Positions 49,358 through 58,904 of a stretch of 58,904 nt of DNA are shown one piece after another. Both the position numbers and the translations under genes were made by a program. The notes under the pieces were generated by a model. That model saw only the letters and a list, made by a program, of their open reading frames with translations, was not told where the DNA came from and made no database searches. How positions within the stretch are numbered: position 1 is the first letter of the stretch; the number at the start of each line of letters is the position of its first letter. Source of the stretch: Clostridium homopropionicum DSM 5847 (GTDB lineage: Bacteria; Bacillota; Clostridia; Clostridiales; Clostridiaceae); assembly GCF_001263795.1 (NCBI RefSeq), contig NZ_LHUR01000028.1, positions 1 through 58,904 of the forward strand, read 5' to 3'.

Positions 49358-51973
49358 ATGTATTTTAATGAAGTAGATAAAGTGGATTTAGATAAACTAA
49401 TAAGAGATGGTGACAAAGTGTATGCTCATATTCTAAATGATAGAAAAGAAACATTGAAGGAGCATATAGATTTAGCATTAGAATACTTACATAAGATAAT
49501 AAAGTCTAAGAATTTAGACAATGTATTTTTAAACTTTGAAAACAGGTTTATAAGTAACTTTAGTCATAAAGGGAAATTTCTATACAGAGAAATGCTACTA
49601 AACACAATATATATGCACGATTTAGGAAAAATCAATTGCAATTTTCAATATCTCAAAATGAATAATAAAGAAGTCGAAAATTTAATAGACTTAAATTTAA
49701 ACAATTCAAACCATTCTATGCTCTCCTCTTTGATATATATAAATCACTATTTTTCCAAGATAAATAAACATGAGACTAAAAGTGAGCAAAGTACTTTAAG
49801 ATTATTTATGTTGTTAAATTCCTACATCATTTCAAAGCACCATGGATCATTGGACAGTTTTGGTGAATACAAAGAGAAGTTCTTAAGTGATGGTGGAGAA
49901 GGTAAGAAGCTATATACGGATGAGATTTCCATATATGAAAGCTTATATAAAGAAGAAATAGTGTTTAATGAAAAAAATCAGCTAATAAAAAGGATATTTG
50001 ATAATGTTGAAAAGACCTTATCAAGTAAAGAAACAGAAGAAAAGGAGATTTCTTTAGATTTTTATATCTATGAAAGATTTATAAGCTCCCTATTATTAAG
50101 CTGTGATTATTATGCCACCTCTAACTTTAAAAATGAAAGAGAAGTAGATAGTTTAGGGGAAATAAAGGATATAGATAAATTTTATAAGGTTTTTAAGGAA
50201 ACTGATGTTTATAGATGGATAAGAAAGTACGAAGAAGAAAGTTACGGAAAGGTAGAAGATTTCAAAGATGTAAGAGATATTAATATCCTTAGAAATGAAA
50301 TGTTTCTTGATGCAGAAAGGAATTTCTTAAAGAATATTGATAAAAATATATTTTATCTTGAAGCTCCAACTGGAAGTGGTAAGAGCAATGTAAGCTTAAA
50401 TTTAAGCTTTAGAATGATAGAAAAATGTGATGCAATAAATAAAATATTTTATGTATATCCTTTTAATAACTTAGTTGAACAAAATATAAGTACCCTTGAG
50501 AAAACCTTTGGAAATAGTCAGGTTATTGATGATATAGCTATAATTAATTCAGTTGTACCAATAAAAACAAAAGATAAGGTTAAAGAAAAAACAGATAAGA
50601 ATGAAAATAGTGATGTTATAGATAAAGATTATGAACTTTCCTTATTAGATAGGCAGTTCTTGCATTATTCCATGATTTTAACTACTCATGTAAGTATATT
50701 TAATTATTTGTTTGGAACTTCAAAGGAAAACCTGTTTCCACTAGCTCAAATGGCAAATAGTATTGTAATTTTAGATGAAATACAAAGCTATAAAAATAAT
50801 ATATGGAAAGAGATAATAACATTTTTAAAACACTATTCGGAGCTTTTAAACATAAAATTTGTAATAATGTCAGCCACGTTACCAGATTTAAATAAGCTTA
50901 TAGAGGGTGAAATTGAAACAGTAAGTTTGATAGAAAATAGAGAAAAATATTTTAGTAATCCAATATTTAAAGATAGGGTAGAGCTAGATTTTTCATTACT
51001 AGAAGCAGAACAAGATGTATTAGAAATATTATTGGAGCATGTTAGTACAACTTCTATGAAAAATAAAAAAGATATATTAGTTGAATTTATAAAAAAGACA
51101 ACAGCAATGGAATTTTATAAAAGGCTGAATCAGCTTAATGATGAGGTAGATGAGAGAGAAAAGAAAAAAATAGAGCTTATGACTGGAGACGATAACAGCA
51201 TAGAGAGAAATTCTATTATAAGTAGAATTAAAGATGAAAATAGAACCAAGAATATAATCTTAGTAGCTACTCAAGTTATTGAGGCTGGAGTAGACATAGA
51301 TATGGATATAGGTTATAAAGATATATCTATGCTGGATTCTGAAGAACAGTTTCTTGGAAGAATAAATCGTTCTTGTAAAAAAGAAGGCTGCAGGGTGTAT
51401 TTCTTTGATTTAGACTCAGCAGCAACTGTGTATCGACATGATGTTAGAAAAGAGAAAAATATAAATTTAACCTCTGAAAATATTAGGGAAATACTCATAA
51501 GTAAGAATTTCAAAGATTTCTATGGGTATGTTCTAGATCATTTAATAAAGGAATCAAATAAACATAATGATAAGAATTTTAGTGATTTTATCTATAGCGA
51601 AGTTAACAAGCTTAACTTTAATAAAGTTGAGGAAAGGATGAAGCTTATAGATGAACGCTTTGAGTATAGTGTATTTTTAAATAGAGAATTAACTCTAGAA
51701 GATAGAGAGATCTTGGAGGGGAAAGTGGTTTGGGATCAATATGTAAATCTACTGAAAGATACTAAGTTAGATTATGCTGAAAAGAAAGTAAAATTATCTA
51801 AAATTATATCAAAGCTAAATTACTTCATATACAAAGTAAATAATAATGACTTTTCTTATGAAGAGAGATTGGGAGATATGTATTATATTTCTAATGGAGA
51901 AAAGTATTTTAAGAATGGAAAATTCGATAGGGAAAATTTTAAGAAAGGCATAGGGGATTTCATTGAGCTTTAA
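49358..51973 (+). CDS. cas3: Cas3, HD nuclease and helicase fusion
   Basis: Cas3 is recruited to the R-loop and degrades the target DNA. The 871-aa protein has an N-terminal HD nuclease (His in KEHIDLALEYL, HD at residues 87-88 in YMHDLGK, then KHHGS). The superfamily 2 helicase shows Walker A PTGSGKS (about 337-343), DEIQ (473-476), SATLP, ATQVIEAGVDIDMD and QFLGRINRSCK. All nuclease and ATPase motifs are intact. It is 49 bp after cas5, with AAAGGAG and ATG, and 31 bp before cas4. Confidence 0.95.
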   Translation: MYFNEVDKVDLDKLIRDGDKVYAHILNDRKETLKEHIDLALEYLHKIIKSKNLDNVFLNFENRFISNFSHKGKFLYREMLLNTIYMHDLGKINCNFQYLKMNNKEVENLIDLNLNNSNHSMLSSLIYINHYFSKINKHETKSEQSTLRLFMLLNSYIISKHHGSLDSFGEYKEKFLSDGGEGKKLYTDEISIYESLYKEEIVFNEKNQLIKRIFDNVEKTLSSKETEEKEISLDFYIYERFISSLLLSCDYYATSNFKNEREVDSLGEIKDIDKFYKVFKETDVYRWIRKYEEESYGKVEDFKDVRDINILRNEMFLDAERNFLKNIDKNIFYLEAPTGSGKSNVSLNLSFRMIEKCDAINKIFYVYPFNNLVEQNISTLEKTFGNSQVIDDIAIINSVVPIKTKDKVKEKTDKNENSDVIDKDYELSLLDRQFLHYSMILTTHVSIFNYLFGTSKENLFPLAQMANSIVILDEIQSYKNNIWKEIITFLKHYSELLNIKFVIMSATLPDLNKLIEGEIETVSLIENREKYFSNPIFKDRVELDFSLLEAEQDVLEILLEHVSTTSMKNKKDILVEFIKKTTAMEFYKRLNQLNDEVDEREKKKIELMTGDDNSIERNSIISRIKDENRTKNIILVATQVIEAGVDIDMDIGYKDISMLDSEEQFLGRINRSCKKEGCRVYFFDLDSAATVYRHDVRKEKNINLTSENIREILISKNFKDFYGYVLDHLIKESNKHNDKNFSDFIYSEVNKLNFNKVEERMKLIDERFEYSVFLNRELTLEDREILEGKVVWDQYVNLLKDTKLDYAEKKVKLSKIISKLNYFIYKVNNNDFSYEERLGDMYYISNGEKYFKNGKFDRENFKKGIGDFIEL

Positions 51974-52004
51974 TTAGAATATAGGAAGTTTTACAGGAGG
52001 TCTT

Positions 52005-52496
52005 ATGAAAGTAAACGGCACATTAATCAACTACTATTTTCATTGCAAAAGACAATGCTGGCTTCATGGAAATAAAATTAACTTAGAAGATAATAGTGGT
52101 GATGTAAAAATAGGAAAGGCTATTCATGAGGTTAATAGTGAGAAAAGTAAGCAATCAGAGATAAGCATTGATAATATAAAAATAGACAAGCTTACCTCGG
52201 AATATTTGACTGAAATAAAAAAGTCGGATGCAGATATAGAAGCTGCTAAATGGCAAGTGCTTTTATATTTGAAAGTTCTTAGAGATAAAGGAATAGATAG
52301 AAAAGGTAAGCTTGATTTTGTAGAAAAGAACAAAAGCAAAAATACAATTATTGTTGAGCTAAACGATGAAAACTTAATAGAACTAGAAAAAATAATAACC
52401 AATATTGAGCTCTTATTATTAGAAGAGAATGCACCAGAAGTTATCAATGAACCCAAATGTAAAAAGTGTGCATACTTTGAATATTGTTATATTTAG
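52005..52496 (+). CDS. cas4: Cas4, PAM-processing exonuclease of adaptation
   Basis: Cas4 trims prespacers so that they are taken from PAM-flanked sites. The 163-aa protein has N-terminal HCKRQCWLHGNK and a C-terminal Cys cluster CKKCAYFEYC for a 4Fe-4S cluster. RecB-like nuclease motifs are present: GKAIHEVNS, EIKKS, and the Q of AAKWQVLLYL. It lies 9 bp before cas1, consistent with a Cas4-Cas1-Cas2 complex. AGGAGGT precedes its ATG. Confidence 0.92.
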   Translation: MKVNGTLINYYFHCKRQCWLHGNKINLEDNSGDVKIGKAIHEVNSEKSKQSEISIDNIKIDKLTSEYLTEIKKSDADIEAAKWQVLLYLKVLRDKGIDRKGKLDFVEKNKSKNTIIVELNDENLIELEKIITNIELLLLEENAPEVINEPKCKKCAYFEYCYI

Positions 52497-52505
52497 GAGG
52501 AAACA

Positions 52506-53504
52506 ATGGGAAGTACTAGATATATAACATCAATGGGTGAATTAACAAGAAAGGACAATTCTTTATGTTTTAGAAAGGATAATAAAAATGTATATATACC
52601 CATAGAAAATACTAAAGAGATTTACTGTATGTCTGAGGTTAGTGTAAATAGTAAGCTGCTTGATTTTTTATCTCAAAATAACATAGTTATGCATTTCTTT
52701 AATTATTATGAAGGTTACAGTGGCACTTTTTATCCAAAGGAGCATTACAATAGCGGAAAGATGTTAGTTAAGCAAGTGGAGGCTTACAGTAATAAGAGAT
52801 TAATAATAGCTAAAGCTATAGTAGAGGCCATTGGAGAAAACATATATGAAGTTCTATATCATTATTATAAGCATGATAAAAAAGAGGTTAAAGAAACTAT
52901 TGACTGGATAAGGAAAGACATGAAAGTAAATCTTCATAAAGCTAATGATATTAAACAGGCAATGCAGGTTGAGGGTGAAGCTTGGCAAAGATTTTATGGA
53001 GAATTTAAACACATTCTCCCAGAGGATTTCGTAATGAATAAAAGGGTAAAGAGACCTCCTGATAATCCAATTAATGCCCTTATATCCTTTGGAAATACAT
53101 TATTATATGGGAAAACTATAACTATCATTTATAATACACATTTAGATCAAAGAGTGAGTTTTTTACATGAACCTTCAGAGGGAAGATTTTCACTTAGCTT
53201 AGACTTAAGCGAAGCATTTAAACCAGTTGTAGTTTATAGAACTATTTTTGATTTAGTTAATAATAAAAAGCTTCAACTGCCCAAGCATTTTGAGAAGAAA
53301 GTTAATTATTGCCTTCTTAATGAAGAGGGAAGAAAGATATTCATAACTGCCTTTGAAGAGAGATTAGAAAGTGTATTTTTACATGAAAAGTTGAAAAGAA
53401 AAGTCACCTATAGAACTGCTATAAAGCTAGATTGCTACAAGCTTATTAAGTTTATATTAGAAGATAAAGAATTTAAGCCTTTTAGCTTAAAGGAGAAAGT
53501 GTAA
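52506..53504 (+). CDS. cas1: Cas1, spacer integrase
   Basis: Cas1 with Cas2 inserts prespacers at the leader end of the array. The 332-aa protein has MGSTRYITSMGELTRKDN (N-terminal beta domain) and the helical domain with the metal ligands: Glu in QVEGEAWQRFYGEF, His in RVSFLHEPSEG, and the acidic LSLDLSEAFKP. These are complete, so integration is likely active. Stop and next start overlap in TAAATG with cas2. Confidence 0.95.
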   Translation: MGSTRYITSMGELTRKDNSLCFRKDNKNVYIPIENTKEIYCMSEVSVNSKLLDFLSQNNIVMHFFNYYEGYSGTFYPKEHYNSGKMLVKQVEAYSNKRLIIAKAIVEAIGENIYEVLYHYYKHDKKEVKETIDWIRKDMKVNLHKANDIKQAMQVEGEAWQRFYGEFKHILPEDFVMNKRVKRPPDNPINALISFGNTLLYGKTITIIYNTHLDQRVSFLHEPSEGRFSLSLDLSEAFKPVVVYRTIFDLVNNKKLQLPKHFEKKVNYCLLNEEGRKIFITAFEERLESVFLHEKLKRKVTYRTAIKLDCYKLIKFILEDKEFKPFSLKEKV

Positions 53505-53795
53505 ATGGGTAAAAATTTTAACTACAATTACGCATTTCTTTTCTATGATGTTGGTGAAAAGAGAGTTAATAAAGTATTTAAGGTGTGTAAAAAATATTTG
53601 TCTCATTTTCAAAAGTCTGTTTTTAGGGGAGAGATAACACCAGCGAATATTATATTGTTAAAAAAAGACTTAAAAAAAGTAATAAATGAAAATGAGGATT
53701 TTGTTTGTATTATAAAGCTTATGAATGATAATGTCTACGGAGAAGAAGTACTAGGAAATAAGCAAAATAATACAGGAGAAGATTTAATAATATAA
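53505..53795 (+). CDS. cas2: Cas2, adaptation partner
   Basis: The 96-aa ferredoxin-fold protein has YAFLFYDVGEKRVNKVFKVCKKYL (the conserved Asp after the first strand), FRGEITPANIILLKKDL and a short acidic tail. It forms the dimer that bridges Cas1 pairs. Its ATG follows the cas1 stop directly and uses the AAAGGAG site in the end of cas1. The array leader starts after it. Confidence 0.93.
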   Translation: MGKNFNYNYAFLFYDVGEKRVNKVFKVCKKYLSHFQKSVFRGEITPANIILLKKDLKKVINENEDFVCIIKLMNDNVYGEEVLGNKQNNTGEDLII

Positions 53796-54019
53796 AATCC
53801 AATAAAAGTATGATGATGGATATTAACAAAACCTAATATAATTTTACCATGTTAAATAATTTATAAATTATCATGTAAATAAAGAAACATAAGGGTTTAG
53901 ATATTATTCATTCAAACAAAATAGTTTATATAAATTCACTTGGTAAAAATTTATGTAAGCATTGATTAAAGCTAGGTTTTTAAAGTAAAATATGAACTAG
54001 AAATGGCTTTTTTTCAATG
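53796..54019 (+). promoter_or_regulatory. CRISPR leader
   Basis: The 224-bp AT-rich stretch between cas2 and the first repeat holds the array promoter. Its last bases, AATGGCTTTTTTTCAATGGC, contain an ATGGCT that is repeated at the leader-repeat junction, a possible integration-anchor motif. No frame of note lies in it. The array is read away from cas2. Confidence 0.85.
53962..53991 (+). promoter_or_regulatory. Array promoter in the leader
   Basis: TTGATT (53962-53967), an 18-bp spacer and TAAAAT (53986-53991) place a start near 53998, about 22 bases before the first repeat. Confidence 0.55.
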
Positions 54020-57000
54020 GCTGAACCTCAACATAAGATGTATTTAAATTGACTAACAGCTTGAATATTTTTAACTGCACCAACGCTGAACCTCAACATA
54101 AGATGTATTTAAATTCCCATATAGTAACAACTCCAAAACAGAAACCATTAGCTGAACCTCAACATAAGATGTATTTAAATGTATCGTTAACTCCTCCACC
54201 GCTACCACCAGCTGCAGCTGAACCTCAACATAAGATGTATTTAAATAATATTAATGGTGAGTATTTATTTGTTAATGATCTTGCTGAACCTCAACATAAG
54301 ATGTATTTAAATTAGATAAAAATATCGCTCCCACCTTTAGGGGAGCGGCTGAACCTCAACATAAGATGTATTTAAATTTAATTTGAAAATATTTTTATAA
54401 ATGTGATAACATTGCTGAACCTCAACATAAGATGTATTTAAATTAGATAAAAATATCGCTCCCACCTTTAGGGGAGCGAGCTGAACCTCAACATAAGATG
54501 TATTTAAATATCATTTGAGGACCTTGATGTGAAGATTCGACGACAGGCTGAACCTCAACATAAGATGTATTTAAATGGGTGTTGCTCTTGTTGGTGGTGG
54601 TTATGTTGCTAAAGCTGAACCTCAACATAAGATGTATTTAAATATAATTAAAAATGTTAAAAAACGTCAAGGAAAAAAGCGCTGAACCTCAACATAAGAT
54701 GTATTTAAATGCAATGATAATATTACTGAATTTTGTAGTAGTAGTGCTGAACCTCAACATAAGATGTATTTAAATTAGCTATTGTAATCAACTAACCTAG
54801 CTCTAAGCATGCTGAACCTCAACATAAGATGTATTTAAATACAAATGAATAATGATGATTCTTCGGTAAATACCCGCTGAACCTCAACATAAGATGTATT
54901 TAAATTTATAAGTATATCTTTCTCATGGATCTGAAGCTCGCTGAACCTCAACATAAGATGTATTTAAATATGGATTCCTAAGCCTCCAGAATAACCCTTC
55001 ACAGCTGAACCTCAACATAAGATGTATTTAAATTTTACTACTGTAAAAGATAAAACAGGTAAAGAAAAAAGCTGAACCTCAACATAAGATGTATTTAAAT
55101 TAAGTTGGCATTATATCATCCTTGACTGGATCAATGCTGAACCTCAACATAAGATGTATTTAAATTGTTATATCTTAGTAAATTAGGATTAGCATAAGTA
55201 GCTGAACCTCAACATAAGATGTATTTAAATAAGTTTTTCTTTGATGACTCGGATGTAGTGCTAATTGCTGAACCTCAACATAAGATGTATTTAAATGTTA
55301 AAGTTTCTTTTTTAAGAATTTCTTTAATTTCGCTGAACCTCAACATAAGATGTATTTAAATCTCTTGCAAAAGAATATGCAGAAGCTGAAGAGGAATGCT
55401 GAACCTCAACATAAGATGTATTTAAATCATCTAGTCTTAATTGCCTTATCGGTTCAAAATTCGCTGAACCTCAACATAAGATGTATTTAAATAGTCGTCT
55501 AGTCATTCCTATTTTATATACATTTTCAGCTGAACCTCAACATAAGATGTATTTAAATGCGACCTGCCCCAGAAGCTGCTCTACAGTAGCAGGCTGAACC
55601 TCAACATAAGATGTATTTAAATGCTTATAAATTTAGAAGAAGAACGCTTAATGCAGGAGCTGAACCTCAACATAAGATGTATTTAAATGACTAATGGAGT
55701 TATAGACTTAGAGTTCACTACTGCGCTGAACCTCAACATAAGATGTATTTAAATAAACAATGAGGTAAATAAGCAAGGCGAAGAGTGGCGCTGAACCTCA
55801 ACATAAGATGTATTTAAATTAATTACCCTCCTCTCTCATATAAACTTCTACATGCTGAACCTCAACATAAGATGTATTTAAATTCTATCTTCTCCGTTCT
55901 CCTTATATGAGTATTGAATGCTGAACCTCAACATAAGATGTATTTAAATATGGCTAAAAGACAATATAGAAAGTATTATGTGCAAGCTGAACCTCAACAT
56001 AAGATGTATTTAAATTTGAGTTCATTATATATTCCTTAAGATTTGGGAATAGCTGAACCTCAACATAAGATGTATTTAAATTTGTATTGGATAAACCATT
56101 TGTTTACTACAGAAAAGCTGAACCTCAACATAAGATGTATTTAAATACTAAACCCCAAGATAAAGAGCCAGCAGTAGCTCCAGCTGAACCTCAACATAAG
56201 ATGTATTTAAATATATTTAAAAATCTAGCTTCTTCCTTTTTTTCTCGCTGAACCTCAACATAAGATGTATTTAAATTAAGTCCAGGATCGTCAGGAGAGC
56301 CAGATAGGATTGGCTGAACCTCAACATAAGATGTATTTAAATTTAGATTTTAGTCCTTTAACTATGGATTTAAAAACGCTGAACCTCAACATAAGATGTA
56401 TTTAAATCGTTTGCCTTACTGCTTCGTGCTGTCTTAAATTTTGCTGAACCTCAACATAAGATGTATTTAAATATAAGGTTATAAAATTTAGCTTCATTTC
56501 CATTATGCTGAACCTCAACATAAGATGTATTTAAATGTAGGTAACCATGAAAAAATAGTACCGAAAAAACCAGCTGAACCTCAACATAAGATGTATTTAA
56601 ATATTCAGCTGATTTGCAACTCCCATCGATAGAAAAATGCTGAACCTCAACATAAGATGTATTTAAATAAGTCAACCTTGCCTGGTCTTCCACCATCCTT
56701 TGTCGCTGAACCTCAACATAAGATGTATTTAAATATTATTATCTTTATTTGTATTTCATTTAGTCTATGTGCTAAACCTCAACATAAGATGTATTTAAAT
56801 GATGCTTTACATTCCTTTAAAGTTTCTATTAACCTAGGCTGAACCTCAACATAAGATGTATTTAAATTAGTGACTGCTATGTGATGAATAATATCTCTTG
56901 CATGCTGAACCTCAACATAAGATGTATTTAAATTAAAGTACCTCTAAGATATTATTCTTAGAGGAAACTGCTGAACCTCAACATAAGATGTATTTAAATT

Positions 57001-58765
57001 TCCATAAAGCCAATCTAATCGACTTCTAAGTAAAGCTGAACCTCAACATAAGATGTATTTAAATTCTTCTGTATCAGGATAATTGCAACAACCTACTTTA
57101 GCTGAACCTCAACATAAGATGTATTTAAATACGAATTAGTAATTACAATATACAGAAGGTGCTTAGCTGAACCTCAACATAAGATGTATTTAAATTGAAA
57201 GTTGATTAAAGGAAGTGGATGAATGAAGTTAGCTGAACCTCAACATAAGATGTATTTAAATAAGGTATAGCGAAGTAGAAAAAAGGGGGTGGAGGTTTGC
57301 TGAACCTCAACATAAGATGTATTTAAATAGAATTAATAAAGTTTGTCCCTCTTTACCAAGAACAGCTGAACCTCAACATAAGATGTATTTAAATTAATAA
57401 AATTCATTTGGATAATCATCATATTTAGCGCTGAACCTCAACATAAGATGTATTTAAATAAGTAATATATGACCTAGAAAAAAATAATTCAAATATGCTG
57501 AACCTCAACATAAGATGTATTTAAATTATTTTATTTTACCCATATTTTACCTCCTAAAAAGGCTGAACCTCAACATAAGATGTATTTAAATAAATCTGTT
57601 AGTACTCCTGCTGAATTATTAAAGAGCTGAACCTCAACATAAGATGTATTTAAATAAGAGGGCACGTATTTGTCTATCAACAAGCCTATCGCTGAACCTC
57701 AACATAAGATGTATTTAAATTAATTACATAACTTGTAATAATGATGAAAACAAGGGCTGAACCTCAACATAAGATGTATTTAAATTGATTCAAGTTATCC
57801 CTCATTCTTTCCCAAATATGCTGAACCTCAACATAAGATGTATTTAAATTACAAAAGTTTTAATCGACAGAAATATGGATGGAGGCTGAACCTCAACATA
57901 AGATGTATTTAAATTATAATTGCCCTCTGCACATATTCCTAAGCTACCTGGCTGAACCTCAACATAAGATGTATTTAAATAAACCTATCTTTCCATCTTT
58001 AATTGCAAGAATTGCAGCTGAACCTCAACATAAGATGTATTTAAATTTAGCTAAAGCTAGAGAAAAACAGCTAAAAGACAGAGCTGAACCTCAACATAAG
58101 ATGTATTTAAATTATTTTGAAAGGGCGGCTTTGTAACACGCCCCATGAAGCTGAACCTCAACATAAGATGTATTTAAATCCACTATAATTAGTAAAACAA
58201 ATGCCGTAAAGACCAGCTGAACCTCAACATAAGATGTATTTAAATTCTGCAATAGCTTCTCTCTCTGTTTGATATATCATTGCTGAACCTCAACATAAGA
58301 TGTATTTAAATAATTCAACTTTTGCTGTTTGAGGTATGCAGTTTAGCTGAACCTCAACATAAGATGTATTTAAATTGCATTAGCAAGCAACCGACACAAG
58401 GTCGACCTTGGCTGAACCTCAACATAAGATGTATTTAAATTGGGATAAGTATAAAGATAAAAAGATATATCAATGGCTGAACCTCAACATAAGATGTATT
58501 TAAATGAATGACAGGCTTGTTGATAGACAAATACGTGCTCGCTGAACCTCAACATAAGATGTATTTAAATTCATAGTTTCTATCGTATAAATCATTATCA
58601 TTTAAGCTGAACCTCAACATAAGATGTATTTAAATGAGGTATGAAAACTTCCTCTTTCTACCATGATTATCGCTGAACCTCAACATAAGATGTATTTAAA
58701 TAATAGTTCATAAAGAAAATCATCAACTAAAGGCTGCTGAACCTCAACATAAGATGTATTTAAAT
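54020..58765 (+). CRISPR. Type I-B CRISPR array, 73 repeats and 72 spacers
   Basis: The 30-bp repeat starts GCTGAACCTCAAC and ends GATGTATTTAAAT. I counted 73 copies by position, from 54020 to 58736, with 72 spacers mostly of 34-37 bp (mean period 65.5). All copies I read are identical except the 43rd (56771), which has A at base 4. Spacers 5 and 7 are duplicates, and spacers 56 and 69 share a target on opposite strands. The last repeat is intact. The crRNA handle is ATTTAAAT, which suits Cas6 of the I-B operon upstream. Reading frames across the array with repeating AEPQHKMYLN are artefacts of the repeats. Confidence 0.98.
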
Positions 58766-58792
58766 GTGTAGGCTATATGTCAACAATAATTT

Positions 58793-58824
58793 AAAAGTAC
58801 ACAAAAGTACCATTCAAAAAGTAC
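58793..58824. repeat. Three short direct repeats after the array
   Basis: AAAAGTAC occurs at 58793-58800, 58803-58810 and 58817-58824. Meaning is unknown. The 140 bp after the last repeat show no gene up to the window end. Confidence 0.4.
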
Positions 58825-58858
58825 ATAGATTAGGTAAAAAATTTTACTTTGATTGTAT

Positions 58859-58884
58859 AAGGGTGTTAATTACATCCTTTTTAT
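58859..58884 (+). terminator. Terminator downstream of the array
   Basis: AAGGGTGT pairs with ACATCCTT (one G-U pair), followed by a T-rich stretch. It likely ends the precursor crRNA. Confidence 0.6.
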
Positions 58885-58904
58885 TATTCATGAACTCTTT
58901 TCTA

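Noticed and set aside
54049-58136. Reading frames with repeated AEPQHKMYLN (plus strand) and LNTSYVEVQ (minus strand)
   Set aside because: They are translations of the CRISPR repeats where the spacers happen to keep the frame open. No ribosome-binding site precedes them.

Overview
The window is low-GC Firmicute DNA, most likely Clostridium sensu stricto. Support comes from strong GGAGG ribosome-binding sites, frequent TTG/GTG starts, sporulation genes (a Gin anti-sigma factor, AbrB, a YhcN-type lipoprotein, Spo0A boxes), a clostridial 2[4Fe-4S] ferredoxin, and the conserved order gin-yaaO-tmk-yaaQ-holB-ricT / yabB-rsmI-abrB known from Bacillus and clostridia. I cannot name the species.

Layout. 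1-410: end of an rRNA operon (3' tail of 23S, then 5S, then a terminator). 0.5-10.2 kb: single housekeeping or envelope genes (sirtuin, DUF4349 lipoprotein, sodium symporter, LD-carboxypeptidase, CorA, an M20-family protein with eroded metal ligands, an L,D-transpeptidase, a YhcN-type lipoprotein). 10.4-20 kb: the conserved replication/sporulation cluster, ferredoxin, lrgAB, rsmI, a NlpC/P60 hydrolase and abrB. 20-28 kb: cca, a transaldolase-like gene, a 600-bp gene-free stretch holding a cluster of DnaA-box-like sequences, argF, azlCD behind a structured leader RNA, and a secreted lipase. 28.2-33.6 kb: a four-gene minus-strand signalling operon (PAS histidine kinase, REC-HDOD, REC with a divergent C-terminus, REC-HD-GYP). 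33.8-39.4 kb: prolyl-tRNA deacylase, hisS, an ABC exporter, a CPBP protease and small proteins. 39.5-44.6 kb: an orphan Phd-type antitoxin, then a sigma-54 locus (CoA-transferase A/B, acyl-CoA dehydrogenase, PAS-AAA+ activator) with a clear -24/-12 promoter. 44.8-58.9 kb: a complete type I-B CRISPR-Cas system (cas6-cas8b-cas7-cas5-cas3-cas4-cas1-cas2) followed by an array of 73 repeats and 72 spacers.

The most notable signal is upstream of cas6. A lone degenerate CRISPR repeat (44857-44886; 25/30 identical to the array repeat, the last 20 bases perfect) is followed by a guide-like sequence. That guide matches a site 84 bp downstream (44971-44991) at 18 of 21 positions, and the three mismatches fall exactly at guide positions 6, 12 and 18, the positions a type I Cascade leaves unpaired. 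The site has a TCA PAM-like triplet on its 5' side and lies at the predicted start point of a sigma-A-like promoter (TTTACA-17-TATACT) in front of cas6. This looks like a built-in crRNA-like regulator of the CreR/CreA kind, which would make Cascade repress its own operon or an embedded toxin RNA.

Start codons were moved from the longest reading frame where a good ribosome-binding site decided the matter. All functional calls rest on motif reading by eye; no database search was run.
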